DNA of 64,000 bases from Vagococcus elongatus (GTDB lineage: Bacteria > Bacillota > Bacilli > Lactobacillales > Vagococcaceae): contig NZ_NGKA01000011.1 of assembly GCF_003987645.1 (NCBI RefSeq), forward strand, positions 1 through 64,000, read 5' to 3'. The notes beneath the pieces are model-generated. The model was given only the letters and a program-made list of their open reading frames with translations, did no database searches and was not told the origin of the DNA. Positions 15,869 to 24,794 of this stretch are shown piece by piece. The first letter of the stretch is position 1. Every line of letters starts with the position of its first letter. A program made the position numbers and the translations under genes.

Positions 15869-17074
15869 ATGATTAGTAATCAAATTCTACTGGAAAAAAT
15901 AAATGAATTAGCTCCTTATATGAAAGAAACTCGAGTCTATCTGCATCAACACCCTGAGCTATCCTCACAAGAATATGAAACGGCAGAGTTTTTAAAAAAA
16001 GAAATTCAAAAGTTAGGATTGCCAATCATTCCAGTCAAAGGAACAGGTTTCTTTGCGATTCTTGACACTGGAAAGCCAGGAAAAACTGTTGCATTACGTA
16101 CTGACATCGACGCACTACCAATTCAGGAAAATCCAAACAATCTAAAAGGTCCAAGAAAATGGATTTCCAAAAATGATGGCGTGGCTCACATGTGTGGACA
16201 TGACGGACACATGGCTGTTTTACTAGCAGCTATGAAACTCTTAGTGGATATCAAAGATGATCTACAAGGTAGAGTTCTTTTCCTGTTTGAAGAAGGGGAG
16301 GAAATAGGTTCAGGTATTGAGGCTATGCTGGATGGTATCAAGGATCAATCTATTGATGCAATCTATGGCACTCATTTGACTTCTTTCATGCCTACTGGGC
16401 AAATTTGTTTAGATAGTGGTCCAAGAATGGCTGGAGCTATCGTCATTGATTTCGAAGTTATCGGACGTTCCGGTCATGGTTCACGCCCTGATTTATCTAT
16501 CAATCCAATTTTTGCGGCTTCTGCCGTCCTAAACGGATTGACAAGTGCTTGGGCGAATCAGCTAGATGTCAGCAAAACTGTAACTCTAGGACTCACTCAA
16601 TTTCATGCAGGGGCGGTCAATAATGTTATTCCTGAAAAAGCTCGCATTGGTGGAAGTCTCCGGTATTTTGATTTGAATGAAGGTAAAAAAGCATTTGATG
16701 TTTTCAAATATTTGACGGAAAAAACTGCTTCCGCTCACCTTTGCTCAGTTGAATTTTCAAACGAAATGAGAATTGCCACAATACCTGTGTACAATGATGA
16801 TAAGCTATCTTTGCTCGCTCGTGAAGGAGTCAAAGAACTCTACCCAGAGCAACTGGTAACCGATATTCAATGGTATGCTTCCGAATCATTTTCACATTAT
16901 GACAAAATAGCTCCTAGCGTCTTTGCTTTCGTTGGCATAGGTAATAAAGAATTAGGTAGCGGTGCCGAACATCATAATGACCGTTTTGACATGGATGACG
17001 ATGCTATGCCATACAGCCTTGGCGCTACAGTAAAATTTGCTGTTAACTTTTTAACTGAAAATGCTGATGAATAA
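15869..17074 (+). CDS. M20 (M20D) amidohydrolase/aminoacylase
   Basis: A 401-residue metal-dependent hydrolase. MCGHDGHMAVLL holds the first metal ligands, FEEGEEIGSG the catalytic glutamate pair, and EHHNDRFDMDDDAM the C-terminal histidine ligand. A dimerisation domain carrying GRSGHGSRPDLSINP lies between. Relatives cleave N-acyl amino acids, hippurate, N-acetyl-cysteine conjugates or dipeptides. No signal peptide, so cytoplasmic. It is the last gene of the transporter-lyase operon, which suggests it unmasks the amino group of an imported conjugate before the lyase acts. GGAGG precedes the ATG. Complete at both ends. Confidence 0.9.
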   Translation: MISNQILLEKINELAPYMKETRVYLHQHPELSSQEYETAEFLKKEIQKLGLPIIPVKGTGFFAILDTGKPGKTVALRTDIDALPIQENPNNLKGPRKWISKNDGVAHMCGHDGHMAVLLAAMKLLVDIKDDLQGRVLFLFEEGEEIGSGIEAMLDGIKDQSIDAIYGTHLTSFMPTGQICLDSGPRMAGAIVIDFEVIGRSGHGSRPDLSINPIFAASAVLNGLTSAWANQLDVSKTVTLGLTQFHAGAVNNVIPEKARIGGSLRYFDLNEGKKAFDVFKYLTEKTASAHLCSVEFSNEMRIATIPVYNDDKLSLLAREGVKELYPEQLVTDIQWYASESFSHYDKIAPSVFAFVGIGNKELGSGAEHHNDRFDMDDDAMPYSLGATVKFAVNFLTENADE

Positions 17075-17124
17075 TCATTGTCTCAGTTGTAAAATCAAGT
17101 TAACCACCCTAAAATAAATAAAAG

Positions 17125-17195
17125 GCACCATGGTAAAAATTTCATATATCGTTGAAGTATCCATCCAACAATGAAAGAAATTTTTATCATGGTGC
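17125..17195. repeat. Inverted repeat that buries the start codon of an IS30-like gene
   Basis: GCACCATGGTAAAAATTTC (17125-17143) pairs with GAAATTTTTATCATGGTGC (17177-17195), 19 bases with one mismatch. The ATG of the transposase-like frame (17189) lies inside the right arm. Such outside-end hairpins are known to stop transposase translation from impinging transcripts. It can also help end the amino-acid operon transcript. Confidence 0.7.
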
Positions 17196-17446
17196 AAACT
17201 AAGAATAACGTACAAATATCAAGCTATAAACATCTTCCCTTTGAGGAAAACCAACTAATTGAATGTCGGCACAATAATAGTGTCTCTAATAAAGAGTTTG
17301 CCATACCATGTGGTCTTAACTCACATAATTTTTCCGAAAGAGGTTCTCTACTCATTTTATCTTTCCAATTCTATACTAGCAGCAGATGTTTTATTAATTG
17401 TTTTCCAATCGCTTATGCGAAAAATTCATCTAATAATTTTTTGTGA
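17189..17446 (+). pseudogene. IS30-like transposase, N-terminal fragment (degraded)
   Basis: The frame starts MVQTKNNVQISSYKHLPFEE, and SYKHLPFEENQLIE followed by NNSVSNKEFAIPCGLNSHN resembles the helix-turn-helix opening of IS30-family transposases (KHLTFEERQLIE..., then SNREIARRLG...). After about 50 residues it loses likeness and stops; no DDE catalytic domain is present before hsdM. It is therefore a 5' fragment left after deletion. The assignment rests on eye comparison of a short piece. Around 17450-17546 nothing further is recognised. Confidence 0.5.
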
Positions 17447-17546
17447 TTTGATGCCGCTGAGACTCACCTCTAATATAATTTACTATATTCCAGATTGTTT
17501 AATTTTAACTACACAATCTCGACAGGTAGCAACTCCTCACAGATAT

Positions 17547-19163
17547 TTATTTCCCTAAGAGTTTCATAAATTCACTCAGTTCATTTTTAGCTTCATCTGT
17601 CGTGCCTTCCAAATCACTCAACATCTCAAATAATTTATCTGTTGATTTTTCAATATCTGCCTTAACTTTAGTTAATTCCTTGGCTACTTCTGAAAGTAAA
17701 ATCTCTTCCTCTTCTTCAAAAGTATCGACATAACGAGGAATATTTAAGTTGTAGTCATTTTCTTTGATTTCCTCCAGTGATGCCACATGAGCATATTTTT
17801 CAACATCTTCACGTTTTTGATATGTATCAATAATCTTATCAATATTGTCAGGTGATAGTTTATTCTGGTTTTTCCCTTTGATAAAGCCACTTGAAGCATC
17901 AATAAACAAGACGTCCTTATTCTTACGTATTTCGCGGCCTTTGAATACAAGCACACAAGTAGGGATTGACGTGCCGTAGAAAAGATTTGCTGGTAGACCA
18001 ATCACTGTGTCTAACAAATTATTGTCGATAATATTTTTACGGATTTTACCTTCAGATCCACCCCGAAATAAGACTCCGTGAGGTAAAACTATAGCCATTG
18101 TTCCAGTTTTGTCTAAATGATATAAGCCGTGCAATACAAATGCGTAATCAGCTTTTGATGCTGGCGCAACTCCATACCCCTTAAATCGCGTATCTTTTTC
18201 ACGATCAACATTTTTGATATCCCAATGTTGAGAATATGGTGGATTAGCAACAACCGCATCAAACTGTAACGGAATTTGCGTACCGTTTTTTTCATCAAAT
18301 GGCCAATCCGCATCAAGTGAGTCTGCACGTCTCAACTGCAAATTACGATAGTTAACACCATGCATCATCATATTCATTCGTGCCAAGTTATAGGTAGTTG
18401 TGTTCAATTCTTGACCATAGAACTCGACGCTACCTTCTTCGTCTCCGTAAGGCAATTCTTTTTGAACGGTCAACAGTAATGAGCCTGAACCCATGGCTGG
18501 GTCATATACACGAAACTGGTCTTCTGTCTTAGTTGCATCAATGGTTACGATTTTTGCCAAAATTTGACTAACTTCATGAGGCGTATAAAATTCTCCGCCT
18601 TTTTTTCCTGCACTGGCAGCGAATTGGCCAATAAGATATTCATAAACATCACCTAAGATATCGTGACCAGAGTCATCTTTAAAGGTGAACTCATTAATCA
18701 TCAAGACAATATCGTTTAAAGCCTTGGCGCGCTCATTCGTACTTGTCCCAAGCCGTGTATCGCCAATATTGACATCAGAAAACACATTAGCAAAGTCTGC
18801 TTCTGCAATCGGGTTACGCTTGGCATTGATATTAAAAGAGTCCAACATATCTTGAAAATCACTCGCTTTAATTTTATGATTTTCAATTTTTTTCACGATA
18901 CTATCCCACGTAAATTCCGGACTAATCGCATACCCTATCCCTTTGCTGATTTCTTCAAGGTAGTCTTCCAACTCATCGCTGTCCGTTACTTCATAAAACT
19001 CTTCAAGTCCGTTTTCTTCTAAATATTCGTCCTGATTTTCTGATAAGTAGCGATAGAACATGAAGGGCAAGATATAATTCTTATATTCACTTGCGTCCAT
19101 TGTTCCTCGCAATTTATTTGCCATACTCCATAGCTTTGAAGTAATGTCTGTTGCTTTACTCAT
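17547..19163 (-). CDS. hsdM: Type I restriction-modification system, modification subunit HsdM
   Basis: A 538-residue N6-adenine methyltransferase. The N-terminal HsdM helical domain (to about 150) is followed by the SAM motif DPAMGSGSLLL at 221-231 and catalytic NPPY at 307-310, and a coiled C-terminal tail binds HsdS. It methylates adenine in the bipartite site set by HsdS and is needed for both modification and restriction. The gene is complete, with AAGGAGATAGAG before the ATG, and ends 20 bases before nothing but the IS fragment. With hsdS intact and hsdR broken, a modification-only enzyme is expected. Confidence 0.96.
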   Translation of the reverse strand: MSKATDITSKLWSMANKLRGTMDASEYKNYILPFMFYRYLSENQDEYLEENGLEEFYEVTDSDELEDYLEEISKGIGYAISPEFTWDSIVKKIENHKIKASDFQDMLDSFNINAKRNPIAEADFANVFSDVNIGDTRLGTSTNERAKALNDIVLMINEFTFKDDSGHDILGDVYEYLIGQFAASAGKKGGEFYTPHEVSQILAKIVTIDATKTEDQFRVYDPAMGSGSLLLTVQKELPYGDEEGSVEFYGQELNTTTYNLARMNMMMHGVNYRNLQLRRADSLDADWPFDEKNGTQIPLQFDAVVANPPYSQHWDIKNVDREKDTRFKGYGVAPASKADYAFVLHGLYHLDKTGTMAIVLPHGVLFRGGSEGKIRKNIIDNNLLDTVIGLPANLFYGTSIPTCVLVFKGREIRKNKDVLFIDASSGFIKGKNQNKLSPDNIDKIIDTYQKREDVEKYAHVASLEEIKENDYNLNIPRYVDTFEEEEEILLSEVAKELTKVKADIEKSTDKLFEMLSDLEGTTDEAKNELSEFMKLLGK

Positions 19164-19182
19164 ATATCTCTATCTCCTTTTC

Positions 19183-20382
19183 TTATACAAACATTTTTTG
19201 AAGCAGTGATTTTTTCAAAGTTTTTAGTGAATTTAATTCACGCTGATGAAGCGCGATAGTGTCGTCGAGCTTACTTAGAAAACTGCTAATTGCTAATTGT
19301 TCTTTTACGCTTGGTAAAACTATAGGAAGAATTTTAATCAATTCCGCATTGTAGCTTTGTTGTTTTGTCCCTTGAGTGTATTGAAGACCATACTCTTCAC
19401 CCACTTTTCGATACCAATGGAATAAAAAAGATGAATCAAGTAATTTTTCATCTGGAAATAAAGCCATACAGGACTGATTGAGTGTTGTATCAATGCCTAA
19501 AATTGCACAATTCCCTCGTGTTCCCGCTGCTTCTAACCCAGTTATTGCAAGCACAAAAGTATCTCTAGGGACCATTTTTAGATTCGCATTTTTTTTACCC
19601 TGCTCTGTAATCTTTTCAATTGTAGTAGTCACTGTTCCTCTATTTAATTCCCCACTTGAAAGCCAATTAATGTCTCCATTCCAAAAAGAAGCTTTAGCTC
19701 TAGATGGAGTTTGTCCATTGTATTGACCATTTATCACTTCCCCCAACTTACGCTGTTCCCAAGCATCAGTAAATCCAGAAAAACGAATTTCTGGTTTGCT
19801 TTCTCCTTTTTTCGGAAACATTTTTTGAAGATAAGATTTTTTCATTTTTATCAACAAATCATACTTACGTTGATGAAGCGCGATAGTGTCGTCGAGCTGC
19901 TTGAAAAATGAACCTATTTTAACTTGTTCATTATAAGAAGGTAGCTTTATTTTCAATTTCATCATTGTTTCGGAATTTAATTTCGCCCTTCCACCACCAA
20001 CTAAAAATGGTACCAAATTCATTTGTTTTATAAAGTTCATAAGATACCTATTATCTGAAATATCTGCAATAGCTTTGATAACATGGGCATGATTATTGAC
20101 CCAAACTTTTCCACTAACATAATGAACTGGGTAATTCCGTATATCATTAGCACCATCTTCAGCTATTAAAATAAATTCCCCTTCATGAGTATAGCCCTCC
20201 ACATAATCCTGTATTCCATTTGCTCCAAAATACGGAATAGTTCCCTTAATTCTTTTAGATGCGGTTATTGGAATACGTAAATTATCGTATCTATCTGCTA
20301 TTTCCCCCAACTTACGCTGTTTCCAGGCATCAGTAAAACCATTAAATCTTATTTGAGGTGAGTTCTTTATTTTTTTAGTCAT
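19183..20382 (-). CDS. hsdS: Type I restriction-modification system, specificity subunit HsdS
   Basis: A specificity subunit of about 399 residues with two target-recognition domains, each opened by FTDAW(K/E)QRKLGE (about residues 18-29 and 206-217) and followed by the conserved helix LDDTIALHQR (about 165-174 and again near the C-terminus). Each domain reads one half of the DNA site. At the DNA level a 28-base sequence is identical at 19244-19271 and 19871-19898, enough for recombination between domains or with other hsdS genes. The frame opens at TTG 20388, but ATG 20382 has an AGGTG site seven bases before it and is preferred. Confidence 0.95.
   Translation of the reverse strand: MTKKIKNSPQIRFNGFTDAWKQRKLGEIADRYDNLRIPITASKRIKGTIPYFGANGIQDYVEGYTHEGEFILIAEDGANDIRNYPVHYVSGKVWVNNHAHVIKAIADISDNRYLMNFIKQMNLVPFLVGGGRAKLNSETMMKLKIKLPSYNEQVKIGSFFKQLDDTIALHQRKYDLLIKMKKSYLQKMFPKKGESKPEIRFSGFTDAWEQRKLGEVINGQYNGQTPSRAKASFWNGDINWLSSGELNRGTVTTTIEKITEQGKKNANLKMVPRDTFVLAITGLEAAGTRGNCAILGIDTTLNQSCMALFPDEKLLDSSFLFHWYRKVGEEYGLQYTQGTKQQSYNAELIKILPIVLPSVKEQLAISSFLSKLDDTIALHQRELNSLKTLKKSLLQKMFV
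19244..19271. repeat. hsdS internal direct repeat, copy 1
   Basis: 28 bases identical to 19871-19898, beginning TGATGAAGCGCGATAGTG. Both copies encode the conserved helix LDDTIALHQR, so the identity may come partly from protein constraint. However, every synonymous position is also the same. Confidence 0.9.
19871..19898. repeat. hsdS internal direct repeat, copy 2
   Basis: Second copy of the 28-base repeat, 627 bases from the first. Together with the repeated FTDAWxQRKLGE codons (near 19740 and 20310) it marks the borders of one target-recognition domain as an exchangeable cassette. Confidence 0.9.
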
Positions 20383-20423
20383 TTCCAATCACCTTTTCTT
20401 ATGTCAAACATTTTTTTCATTTA

Positions 20424-22604
20424 TTACTCACCCTTCTTTATTTCATCAGCCATTTTTTTGAAAGCTTTACGGAATTCAATACGGTACCGCACCCAAGTCA
20501 ATGCTGCAATCTCGTCATCTGCAATTTCTTTATAGTCAGACTTCGCATCATTCATAATTTTTGTTAATTCACCTTGTTTATCTAAGTCCTCTTGTCCAAA
20601 TTGATGCTTTTTAATCAATTGCTCCAATTCTTTCGGCTTCGTACTATTGTCAAGGCCCCATGTTCTAATAAAGTTTGTCAATAGTTGAATGTTAGTATTC
20701 CTTTGCGCTTGATCCATCGCCCGATTCATTGCTTCCACATCACGTGGAGCCGGGTAATGGTCAAATTCAAATTCTTTAGAGAATACTTTGGAAACAAAGT
20801 GATTAACTTTAGCTTTTTCTTTCTCATTATCCGATTTGGCAATTTCAATATGAATTTCTTTTCTTGTATTTGCAGCATTAAACATATCATTAACATGTAC
20901 TTCATCGGCCATCTTAGCTATCAAGTCTACTAAGTAATCATAGTTAATCGTAACATCATGAATGTGGACCATTGCAAGGTTGACTTGTGAGATATCTATA
21001 TCGTCACGTTCGGCACGACGCTCTTTCAACTCCCCTGCAATGACTGTTGTCAAAATTACTTCCTGCTCTTCGGTGATTCCTAGTCGTTCATAGAACTCTT
21101 CAGGATTGTCATAAGCAGAAATCGGATTTTTATTATCATCTTCCGTGTATTGCTTCAGTTGACTAAGCAAACGGTTATATTCTTTCAAATTATCAAATAG
21201 TTTATCTTGGGCCTTTTCACTTGGCGGTAGCTGTATGAAATTATCTGTCAAAGTGGCAAGTTTTTCAACGACATTTCTCATTTCTTCTTGGACTTTTCCA
21301 AAAGATTTTGAGATAATACCTGATTCTTCGTTTCCTGCTTTTAAATCATCCAGTGACAGTTGTTCATCCGCTGAAGCGCGGTTAGAATAAACTGCAAAAG
21401 CTTGATTCATTTCATACTCATTTTGTACAGGCCAGCGGTAATTGACAACATTTCCCCACGGCTTATCAATGAGATTATGCACACGATTGGTACGCGAATA
21501 AGCTTGAATCAAACTACCGCCTTTCAAGGTACGGTCAACATAGAGTGTGTTCATCTCCGGCGCATCAAAACCGGTTAGAAGCTGATTCACAACAATCACC
21601 AAGTCTAAAAAATGACCATCATCTGCAGTCTTATTAAGGCGGCGTGTCAAATCTTCTGTGTAAGCTTTAACACTAGTCATGTCATAATCCGTTCCAAATT
21701 GTGCATTGTATGCTTTAATTGCACGGTGCAAGTTCATATTTGTTTCAAGTTGATGGTCGCTATTAGAAGTAACTGCTGAAAAACTAATGCCTACTTTTAA
21801 CCGCTCATCCGCTGGGCGTTTGCCATTTTCCTCAGCAAACTTATCAAAGAATTCCATCGCTCTGGGCGTACTTGCTTTATTCCCGCCAACATGAACGGTA
21901 AACAACGCATTATACTTACGATTATTCGACCGCTTTTTCCAATTATCAAAAATATCCTGTACGACCAGTTCAACATGCTCTGGACTGTAATCGTACACGC
22001 TGCCGCGGATGTTATCATCAATATCTTCTTCACTTGGATCTTCGGGTGCTTCAATTGTCTCCTTAAATTCTACATTGAAGCCGAGAACATTTTTATCTGC
22101 AATAGCTTCTTTAATCGTATAAGCATGGAGGAGATCGCCGAATATTTCCCGGGTTTCAGGAAATTTGGGCGTACCTGTATAGCCTACCCATGCAGAATTC
22201 GGAACAGCTTTACGTATCATTTCAAGCATTCCTTCATTTTCAGTACCATCACCAGTTGAGCGATGAGCTTCATCAACAATAAAAAGAATATTGTCATTCA
22301 ATGGCTTAAAGCTATCTCGTACGACATAGCGAGACATCTTCTGAATACTTGTAACAATAATATTCTTATCACTTTTTCTTGTCAATTTACGGTGAAGGTC
22401 AGAAATATTTGCTGTCTCACTAACAACCCCTGTCTTCCCTTCAAACCCTGCTACTGGATCATACGCTTGATATGCATCGGCTGTTTGATTTGTCAGTGCT
22501 ATCCGGTCAACTAAAAAGACAACTTTACCTACATTGGATAAACGGCTGGCAAGCCAAGCTGTTTTAAAACTGGTAATTGTTTTTCCTGACCCCTCTCGTG
22601 TCAA
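20424..22604 (-). pseudogene. hsdR: Type I restriction subunit HsdR, 3' part only (cut by the integrative element)
   Basis: 726 residues corresponding to the motor and C-terminal part of HsdR. The frame begins at a TTG giving TREGSGKTITSFKTA: the Walker A lysine is kept, but the sequence before GSGKT is not HsdR-like (HTTGSGKT would be expected). VDRIALTNQ and the DEAH box FIVDEAHRSTGDG follow, then the helicase domain ending with QAYSRTNR. The N-terminal PD-(D/E)XK nuclease domain, about 300 residues, is missing and is presumably at the other end of the element, outside this window. The 3' part may be translated weakly from TTG but cannot cleave DNA. Confidence 0.92.
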
Positions 22605-22625
22605 GGGTATGATAGAAAATACTTG
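22585..22625. other. Left attachment junction of the integrative element in hsdR
   Basis: HsdR coding likeness ends abruptly at GAGGGGTCAGGAAAAAC (minus strand), the Walker A codons. Immediately outside lies element DNA carrying the GIY-YIG-like gene and three serine recombinase genes. Large serine recombinases cut at short cores with little target duplication, which fits the clean junction. The exact crossover dinucleotide cannot be fixed without the other end or an empty site. Confidence 0.75.
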
Positions 22626-22629
22626 TAAA

Positions 22630-23151
22630 TTATAAATCTAAAAACTCCTTAATTCTTTCTCTTCTATATTTTCTTTTAATATACTGATCCTCCCTTATCT
22701 CATGTCTTAATAGCCATCTTCCATTTTGCTTTTGTGCTTTATCATTGGGATAATATTTTTCATATTCAACTTGAAAAATTGGCTGATATTCATTTATCTC
22801 ACCAATCTCGGCATCTCTTCTATCTATTTCATTTAATAAACCAGTCTTTAAAACTTCAATTTTGATGGTTATTTTTCCAGCTTTAATTTCTTCTATGTTT
22901 ACTCCCCAAAGTTCCTTACCATCTTCTTCTAAAGCCCTCACATGCTCCATAAACCTTACACCCATTTGGCTACTTTCTCCTATAGCAATTGGAAGATTAT
23001 TAAAACATATCATATAAACCCCTGAAACTTCATTTGTACCATTTACTTTATTATATTTTTTTACATACTCACCTACATTAGTATATTTATCAATGAGCTG
23101 CTTTCCACGACTTTCATACCAGTCGTATGTTTCCTTTAAACCTTTTCTCAT
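22630..23151 (-). CDS. GIY-YIG-like domain protein at the element end
   Basis: A 173-residue protein of uncertain role. VSGVYMICFNNLPIAIGESSQ resembles the GIY-YIG nuclease core in altered form (GVY ... AIG), followed by MGVRFMEHVRALEE, where the family keeps an arginine and helix, and by a glutamate-rich stretch. Loss of the second tyrosine argues that it may bind DNA without cutting it, or that it is a divergent nuclease. It lies between the recombinase genes and the junction, at the very end of the element, with its stop only about 25 bases from the hsdR remnant. It may be cargo defence or a helper of integration. Confidence 0.55.
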   Translation of the reverse strand: MRKGLKETYDWYESRGKQLIDKYTNVGEYVKKYNKVNGTNEVSGVYMICFNNLPIAIGESSQMGVRFMEHVRALEEDGKELWGVNIEEIKAGKITIKIEVLKTGLLNEIDRRDAEIGEINEYQPIFQVEYEKYYPNDKAQKQNGRWLLRHEIREDQYIKRKYRRERIKEFLDL

Positions 23152-23272
23152 GATTATTACATCTCCTGTTTATTTTGATTTTATAATCACTACTTCTGTT
23201 CTTTTTTATAATCATCTTTTAGCTAATCTAATAAAATTCACTTAAGCTAATTTTTTATTTAAACCAATAACT

Positions 23273-23298
23273 AAGGAGACCCTATAATGGATCTCCTT
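23273..23298 (-). terminator. Hairpin after the recombinase operon
   Basis: AAGGAGA and TCTCCTT with flanking CC/GG pairs form a short stem just downstream of the third recombinase gene. No clear T-run follows, so it is a weak or factor-assisted terminator at best. Confidence 0.4.
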
Positions 23299-23306
23299 CT
23301 ATTGTA

Positions 23307-24794
23307 CTATTGATATTCTATTCTTTCTATACCTTTTCCTGAAATATAAATTTTATCAATATATTTCTCGACAATTTCTTTAGTTAGACTGTCTATGCTA
23401 CCTGCTTGTTTAAGTTCCTCGTCTATTGCTCCTATACGTTCCTTATTTTCTTCCTCAGATTCTTGTATCTGATTTTTTGTTTCCATAAAATCTTCTCTTG
23501 AGATTTTACCAAACTTATAATTCTCAAACTCTATCCTTTTCTTTTTTAATAGTTGGTCATTCCTGTCATAAAGCTCTTTTTGTTCATCAAGGAGCTTTTT
23601 CTTTTCCGTCTTATCTGTATGAAACTTATCCTTAAGGATTTTAAATACCTCTTTTTCTAATTCCTTATTATGAGGTAGCTTTTCTTCCTGCTCAAGCATT
23701 CTACAGTGATAGCAATAAAGATTTATACTTACTATTTCTTTTCCATTAGAACTAATGCCAAATCTGATTTTATAGCCACATTTATTACATCTTACATAAG
23801 TTGCTAAGGGACTATTCTTATATTTGCGTTCACCCCACTTAAACATTTTATTCCTTTTTCTTGACTTTATAATATTATTAGCTTCATCAAAGGTTTCTTT
23901 GCTTATAAGGGCTTCGTGATTATCATAAACTCTTATCCATTCTTCTTTAGGATGATAAGTAACCTTACCTCCATCAAGCTTACTTTTTCTTGATTTATTA
24001 AAAACAAAAGTCCCCGTATATGCTTCATTATTTGCTATTCTTCTAACCATACTGTGAGACCATATTGTATCTTCCACAGTAGATTCCCACCTATTTGCAT
24101 AGGCATCATAGCCTTTAATCTCTTTCCTTCTTGCTCTTGCAGTCATAACACCTTCACTATTAAGAGTTTTTGCTGTTTCATTTAGGCTATGTCCTTCAAG
24201 AAGAAGTTGGAATATATATCTAACATTCTCAGCAACCTTTTCATCAACTATAAGCTTATAATTATCCTCAGGATCTTTTAAATAACCATATGGCGGAGCT
24301 CCAGATGTGTACTTCCCTTGCTTTTTCGCTACAAGTAGAGCTGTTGTCATTTTTTCTGAAATATCCCTACTATAATAGTCATTAAGAAGATTTTTAAATT
24401 GGATATCTAATTCAGTTCCATTTTGAACTTCATTACTACTATCATAGCCATCATTAATTGCTATAAATCTGATCCCCATAAAAGGAAAGATATTTTCAAG
24501 ATAATCTCCCATCTCTATATAATTTCTCATAAATCGTGACATATCCTTTACAATGATACAGTTTATCTTTCCTTGTTTTACCTTTAAAAGAAGCTTATCC
24601 AAGCCAGGTCTTGAAGTAGTGCTACCACTATAGCCCTCATCAATATACTCTTCTATATTTGCCTTTTTAAGCTCTTGGTCATTAAAGATAAAGTTCTTAA
24701 TAATATTCCTTTGAGAATTTATTGTATCTTCTGTATGCCCTAGATTTCCTTTTTCAAGTACGGATATTCTAAGATAAATAGCAATATTATTCAC
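23307..24794 (-). CDS. Large serine recombinase C (third of three)
   Basis: A 495-residue site-specific recombinase. The N-terminal resolvase domain starts NNIAIYLRISVLEKGN, with the nucleophilic serine in LRIS and the second-site arginine in KDMSRFMRNYIEMGD, slightly altered from the usual SRFGRD. A recombinase domain with PPYGYLKDPEDNYKL follows. A zinc ribbon carries CNKCG and CYHC, then a coiled coil rich in Lys and Glu. It overlaps the gene before it by eight bases. It is expected to act with A and B in excision and integration at hsdR, since triads of this sort are known from ICEs inserted in other genes. Confidence 0.92.
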   Translation of the reverse strand: MNNIAIYLRISVLEKGNLGHTEDTINSQRNIIKNFIFNDQELKKANIEEYIDEGYSGSTTSRPGLDKLLLKVKQGKINCIIVKDMSRFMRNYIEMGDYLENIFPFMGIRFIAINDGYDSSNEVQNGTELDIQFKNLLNDYYSRDISEKMTTALLVAKKQGKYTSGAPPYGYLKDPEDNYKLIVDEKVAENVRYIFQLLLEGHSLNETAKTLNSEGVMTARARRKEIKGYDAYANRWESTVEDTIWSHSMVRRIANNEAYTGTFVFNKSRKSKLDGGKVTYHPKEEWIRVYDNHEALISKETFDEANNIIKSRKRNKMFKWGERKYKNSPLATYVRCNKCGYKIRFGISSNGKEIVSINLYCYHCRMLEQEEKLPHNKELEKEVFKILKDKFHTDKTEKKKLLDEQKELYDRNDQLLKKKRIEFENYKFGKISREDFMETKNQIQESEEENKERIGAIDEELKQAGSIDSLTKEIVEKYIDKIYISGKGIERIEYQ

